From the NCBI RefSeq assembly GCF_036250735.1, contig NZ_CP109430.1:5828001-5892000 (forward strand): a stretch of 64,000 nucleotides of DNA, in the 5' to 3' direction. The notes below the pieces were generated by a model that worked only from the letters and a program-made list of their open reading frames with translations, did no database searches and was not told the origin of the DNA. Below are positions 60,541-64,000 of this stretch, piece after piece. A program made the position numbers and the translations under genes. Source of the DNA: Streptosporangium sp. NBC_01495 (GTDB taxonomy: Bacteria; Actinomycetota; Actinomycetes; Streptosporangiales; Streptosporangiaceae). Each line of letters opens with the position of its first letter. Within the stretch, counting starts at the first letter, position 1.

Positions 60541-61458
60541 CCCAGCCTGGACCGTACGATCGAGGTCGGGTCACTGACCCGCGGGACCGTCATCCGGGCC
60601 GCCGCCGCCCACCTCGACCCCGGTGGCAAGGGCGTCAACGTCTCGCGGGCGCTGCTGGCCAACCAGGTCCGCTCGTGCGCGGTCGTCCCCTTCGGGGGCG
60701 ACGAGGGACGGCAACTGGTGAGCCTGCTCTCGTCCGAGGGCATCGAGATGATCACGGTTCCGGTCGCCGGGACCACCCGGTCGAACGTCGCGCTGGCCGA
60801 GCCCGACGGCACGGTCACCAAGATCAATGAACCGGGAACGGCCCTGTCGCCGGCCGAGCTCGACACCATCGCCGAGGCCGTGCTCGGCGCGGCCAGCTCC
60901 GCGGACTGGGTGGTCGCCTCGGGCAGCCTGCCGCCGGAGGTGCCCGCCGACGTCTACGCCCGCCTGTGCGAGCGGTTCAGCGAGGCGGGCATCAACGTCG
61001 CGGTCGACACCAGCGGCCCCGCGCTCGTCGCGGCGCTCGCCGAGACCCCGGCCCTGGTCAAGCCCAACCGGGAGGAGCTGGGCGAGGCCACCGGGATCGT
61101 CATCTCGTCCCTGGGTGACGCCATCAAGGCCGCGGAGAACCTGCGGGCGCGAGGCGCGGGCACCGTCCTGGCCAGCCTGGGCGCCGACGGCGCGATCCTC
61201 CTGCAGGACGACCAGATCTGGTACGGCCAGTGCCCGGTGGCCGAGCCGCGCAGCACCGTCGGCGCCGGCGACGCCATGCTCGCCGGGTTTCTCGCCGGCG
61301 GGGCGCGAGGCGAGAGCGCGCTGATCGAGGCGCTGGCCTGGGCGACCGCCGCGGTCGGGCTGCCGGGAAGCCGGATGCCCTCCCCACACCACATCCACCG
61401 TGACGACGTGCGCGTCACCGGAGCCGATCCCGCCCTGCCGCTGCGGTCCGGGGGCTGA
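60517..61458 (+). CDS. fruK: 1-phosphofructokinase / PfkB-family sugar kinase
   Basis: A 313-residue kinase from GTG 60517 (VIVTLTLNPSLDRTIEVGSL). Signatures are the N-terminal GGKGVNVSRALLANQVRS and the ATP/catalytic motif RSTVGAGDAMLAGFLAGGA with the aspartate base. Fructose 1-phosphate and tagatose 6-phosphate kinases share this pattern, so the exact sugar phosphate is not fixed by sequence. The frame extends upstream into the repeated junction, which is why the start is set at 60517. Its position before a mannitol-type PTS suggests a hexitol or ketohexose phosphate pathway. Confidence 0.86.
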   Translation: MIVTLTLNPSLDRTIEVGSLTRGTVIRAAAAHLDPGGKGVNVSRALLANQVRSCAVVPFGGDEGRQLVSLLSSEGIEMITVPVAGTTRSNVALAEPDGTVTKINEPGTALSPAELDTIAEAVLGAASSADWVVASGSLPPEVPADVYARLCERFSEAGINVAVDTSGPALVAALAETPALVKPNREELGEATGIVISSLGDAIKAAENLRARGAGTVLASLGADGAILLQDDQIWYGQCPVAEPRSTVGAGDAMLAGFLAGGARGESALIEALAWATAAVGLPGSRMPSPHHIHRDDVRVTGADPALPLRSGG

Positions 61459-61523
61459 CAGCGGCACAGATCCACCCCCCAGGCCCGGCCGTCCGCCGGC
61501 CACCCCGGAAGGAGCAGAATCAC

Positions 61524-62639
61524 ATGAGCGAATACACCCCGACTGTCACAGGAACCGGGGCAAGAGCGAACATCCAGCGTTTCGGCGGATATCTCGCTGG
61601 GATGATCATGCCGAACATCGGCGCGTTCATCGCCTGGGGCCTGATCACCGCTCTGTTCATCCCCACCGGCTGGCTTCCCAACGCGGAGTTCGCCGTCCTG
61701 GTCGATCCGATCGTCAAGGTGCTGCTGCCCATCCTGATCGGCTACACCGGCGGACGGATGGTCCACGGCCAGCGCGGCGCCGTGGTCGGCGCCGTCGCCA
61801 CCATGGGCGTCGTCGTCGGCGCCGAGAGCCCGATGTTCCTCGGCGCGATGATCATAGGGCCGCTCACCGCGTACCTCCTGAAGCTGTTCGACGGGCTCGT
61901 CGCCGACCGCGTCAAGTCCGGCTTCGAGATGCTGGTGGACAACTTCAGCGCGGGCATCATCGGCGGCGCCATGGCTCTGGTGGGTCTCAAGGCCGTCGGT
62001 CCCGTCGTCACCGAGGTCACCCGTGTCGCGAGTGAAGCGGTCGCCTGGCTGATCGGCAACAACCTGCTGCCGCTGGCCTCGGTCGTGATCGAGCCCGCCA
62101 AGGTGCTGTTCCTCAACAACGCCATCAACCACGGCGTGATGGGCCCGCTGGGCGTGGCGCAGGCGGCCGAGGCGGGCAAGTCGATCCTGTTCATGCTGGA
62201 GTCGAACCCCGGCCCCGGCCTCGGCCTGCTCCTGGCCTTCATGTTCTTCGGCCCCCGCGCGCTGCGCCCCAGCACCCCCGCCGCGATCATCATCCAGTTC
62301 TTCGGCGGCATCCACGAGATCTACTTCCCGTACGTGCTCATGAAGCCCCGGTTGATCCTCGCGGTCATCGCCGGTGGCGCCACGGGCGTCCTGGTCTTCA
62401 TCGTGACCGGAGCCGGGCTGGTGGCCACGCCGTCACCCGGCAGCATCTTCGCCTTCCTCGCGGTGACCCCCAGGGGCGGATGGTTCGGCACCATCGCCGG
62501 CGTCCTCGCCGCGACCCTCGTCTCCTTCGCCGTCGCGTCGGCGCTCCTCGGCTTCGGCAGGGGTAAGGACGAGACCGAGGAGCCCCCTGAGGAGACCATC
62601 GAGGAATCGCCGACCGCACCCACCGTCAAGGAGGCCTGA
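61524..62639 (+). CDS. mtlA: mannitol-type PTS enzyme IIC
   Basis: The 371-residue membrane protein begins with the MtlA IIC pattern NIQRFGGYLAGMIMPNIGAF and has GYTGGRMVHGQRGAVVGAVA, LFLNNAINHGVMGPLGVAQA, FGPRALRPSTPAAIIIQFFG and GIHEIYFPYVLMKPRLILAV. It is the membrane channel of a hexitol phosphotransferase system. IIB and IIA, fused in enteric MtlA, are separate genes downstream. GGAAGGAG lies just upstream of ATG 61524. Confidence 0.92.
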   Translation: MSEYTPTVTGTGARANIQRFGGYLAGMIMPNIGAFIAWGLITALFIPTGWLPNAEFAVLVDPIVKVLLPILIGYTGGRMVHGQRGAVVGAVATMGVVVGAESPMFLGAMIIGPLTAYLLKLFDGLVADRVKSGFEMLVDNFSAGIIGGAMALVGLKAVGPVVTEVTRVASEAVAWLIGNNLLPLASVVIEPAKVLFLNNAINHGVMGPLGVAQAAEAGKSILFMLESNPGPGLGLLLAFMFFGPRALRPSTPAAIIIQFFGGIHEIYFPYVLMKPRLILAVIAGGATGVLVFIVTGAGLVATPSPGSIFAFLAVTPRGGWFGTIAGVLAATLVSFAVASALLGFGRGKDETEEPPEETIEESPTAPTVKEA

Positions 62640-62642
62640 CCG

Positions 62643-62951
62643 ATGCCCAGCATCGAGAGCAAGGACATCCACAAAATCGTCGTCGCCTGCGACGCGGGCA
62701 TGGGCAGCAGCGTCATGCTCGCCAGCCAGCTCCGCAAGCAGTTGAAGGCCCAGAACATCCAGGTGGAGCACACCCCGGTCAACACGATCCCCGCCGACGC
62801 CGACGTGGTGGTCTGTCACGCCGGCCTGGCGAACCGGGCCAGGGCCGGAGCTCCGGACAAGGTGCTCATCTCGTTCCAGGTCTTCATCGGGGATCCCTCG
62901 GTGACCAAGCTGATCAGCACGATCAAGAGCGGCGGCACCGTCAATGCCTGA
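62643..62951 (+). CDS. mannitol-type PTS enzyme IIB
   Basis: A 102-residue IIB protein with the phosphorylatable cysteine in KIVVACDAGMGSSVMLASQL. It takes phosphate from IIA and passes it to the sugar on IIC. It starts 3 bp after the IIC stop and overlaps IIA by 8 nt. Confidence 0.92.
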   Translation: MPSIESKDIHKIVVACDAGMGSSVMLASQLRKQLKAQNIQVEHTPVNTIPADADVVVCHAGLANRARAGAPDKVLISFQVFIGDPSVTKLISTIKSGGTVNA

Positions 62952-63399
62952 GACGGCGCCGCTGCCGCTGGACCCGCGCGCCATCCGGCTGGCGGCCTCG
63001 GCCACCGACCGCGACGACGCGATCAGGCAGTGCGGGGAGGCCCTGCTCGCCGTCGGCGCGGTGGAGAGCGCCTACATCGACACCATGCTCGAACGGGAGC
63101 GCTCGATCTCCACCTACGTCGGCGAGGGGGTCGCCATCCCGCACGGCACCCTGGCCGCCAAGGACGCCGTCCGGCACGACGCCGTCAGCGTCGTGCGCTT
63201 TCCCGGCGGCGTCGACTGGGACGGCGACCGGGTGACGGTGTGCATCGGCATCGCCGCCAAGGGCGACGGCCACGTACGGCTGCTCGCCGAACTCGCCCAG
63301 ATCCTGATGGATCCCGACCAGGCCAGGGCCCTTCGCGAGGCGACGGAGGTCGCCGAAGTGGTCCGGCTGCTGCAACCGAACGAAGAGGACGAAGCATAG
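62944..63399 (+). CDS. mtlF: mannitol-type PTS enzyme IIA
   Basis: The 151-residue protein has the IIA histidine in YVGEGVAIPHGTLAAKDAVR and the region VCIGIAAKGDGHVRLLAELA, LAQILMDPD typical of MtlF/FruA IIA domains. It accepts phosphate from HPr, which is not encoded in this window. Its stop overlaps the GTG of the dehydrogenase by one base. Confidence 0.92.
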   Translation: MPETAPLPLDPRAIRLAASATDRDDAIRQCGEALLAVGAVESAYIDTMLERERSISTYVGEGVAIPHGTLAAKDAVRHDAVSVVRFPGGVDWDGDRVTVCIGIAAKGDGHVRLLAELAQILMDPDQARALREATEVAEVVRLLQPNEEDEA

Positions 63400-64000
63400 T
63401 GAAGGTCGCCCGTTTCTACGCCCCTGGCGACATCCGCGTCGAGGAGGCGCCGGAACCCGTCACCGGACCAGGCGAGATCAAGATACGCGTGCGCAACTGC
63501 TCGACCTGCGGCACCGACGCGAAGATCCAAAAGCACGGCCACCACCACATCAAGCCGCCCAGGGTCATGGGGCACGAGATCGCCGGCGAGGTGGTCGAGG
63601 CCGTCGACGCGGGCGAGTGGGCGCCGGGCGACCGGGTGCAGGTGATCGCCGCGATCCCCTGCGGGACGTGCGAGGAGTGCCGCCGGGGCCGGATGACCGT
63701 CTGCCCGAACCAGGAGTCGATGGGCTACCACTACGACGGCGGTTTCGCCGAGTACACGATCATCCCGGCGAAGGTCCTCGCGGTCGACGGCGTCAACCGC
63801 GTCCCGGACGGGGTCGGTTTCGCCGAGGCGTCGGTGGCCGAGCCGCTGGCCTGCGTGCTCAACGGCCAGGAGCTGGCCCGCGTGGGCGAGGGCGACGACG
63901 TGGTGATCATGGGCTCGGGCCCGATCGGCTGCCTGCACGTGCGGCTGGCGCGGGCGCGGGGCGCGGCGCGGGTCTTCCTCGTCGACATCAACGCCGGGCG
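63399..64000 (+). CDS. zinc-dependent alcohol dehydrogenase (hexitol-phosphate type), truncated by window edge
   Basis: From GTG 63399 (VKVARFYAPGDIRVEEAPEP) about 200 residues are visible. The catalytic zinc ligands C37 (CSTCGTDA) and HEIAGEVVE are present, the structural-zinc cysteines appear in CGTCEECRRGRMTVC, and the Rossmann motif begins at VVIMGSGPIGCLHVRLARAR. It resembles sorbitol/galactitol-phosphate dehydrogenases of the MDR superfamily. In this operon it probably oxidises the imported hexitol phosphate to a ketose phosphate for the PfkB kinase. The end lies outside the window. Confidence 0.88.
   Translation, partial: MKVARFYAPGDIRVEEAPEPVTGPGEIKIRVRNCSTCGTDAKIQKHGHHHIKPPRVMGHEIAGEVVEAVDAGEWAPGDRVQVIAAIPCGTCEECRRGRMTVCPNQESMGYHYDGGFAEYTIIPAKVLAVDGVNRVPDGVGFAEASVAEPLACVLNGQELARVGEGDDVVIMGSGPIGCLHVRLARARGAARVFLVDINAG

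Overview
The window is high-GC DNA with frequent GTG starts, ATGA-type gene overlaps and actinobacterial families (AfsR/SARP regulator, XRE plus small ATPase pair, DUF5302, HGxxPAAW, DUF2203, F420-type nitroreductase). It looks like a chromosomal segment of a filamentous actinomycete. Streptosporangiaceae (Streptosporangium or Nonomuraea-like) is my inference, not something the sequence proves. I saw no rRNA, tRNA or CRISPR array.

Layout. 0-6.5 kb: a truncated LuxR/AAA regulator; an operon in which two DsbA/FrnE-like proteins with CxxS sites flank a 14-TM MFS exporter; a second MFS exporter; a pirin remnant; and two coupled RlaP-type nucleotidyltransferases. 6.5-19.7 kb: mostly housekeeping and lifestyle genes (metallo-beta-lactamase fold hydrolase, thiamine-binding protein, MOSC protein, endonuclease V coupled to an ankyrin protein, a secreted M4 protease, an MFS exporter, an XRE regulator divergent from an ATPase, two exported small proteins). 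19.7-26.3 kb is the accessory patch: frameshifted ParA and P-loop remnants, a Tn3 transposase tail, and a minus-strand three-gene unit encoding two related HExTHNYQ putative zinc metallopeptidases plus a 46-residue ORF. This unit is the best candidate for an undescribed system.

26.3-35.3 kb: a DUF1540 protein, a beta-helix protein divergent from a TetR regulator, a solitary TnpB element, and a complete alkanesulfonate module (SsuD, SsuA, SsuB, SsuC). 35.4-41.8 kb: a TrkA-C/CPA2 antiporter pair, overlapped at its end by a convergent 1085-residue SARP-NB-ARC-TPR regulator. That regulator is divergent from an SDR-nitroreductase operon, and the shared promoter holds 11-bp direct repeats of the SARP-box type. 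41.9-47.4 kb: a small secreted protein under a perfect palindrome, then four translationally coupled LLM flavin monooxygenases. With SsuD this gives five LLM enzymes within 16 kb, pointing to scavenging of organic sulfur or chelates.

47.5-59.3 kb: a serine hydrolase, an OhrR-Ohr divergent pair with an evident operator, DUF2203, an autoregulated-looking HTH plus Clp-N pair, an amidohydrolase, a DctA transporter divergent from a DcuS/DcuR-type two-component system, a STAS protein, a second MarR regulator, small proteins, a PemK/MazF-like protein and the RNA 2'-phosphotransferase KptA. 59.6-64 kb: a hexitol PTS operon (DeoR regulator, PfkB kinase, mannitol-type EIIC, EIIB, EIIA, zinc alcohol dehydrogenase running off the edge).

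A recurring feature is minisatellite-like duplication. Short direct repeats span or begin at the stop codons of several unrelated genes, and low-complexity in-frame inserts interrupt otherwise conserved proteins (TetR, histidine kinase, serine hydrolase).
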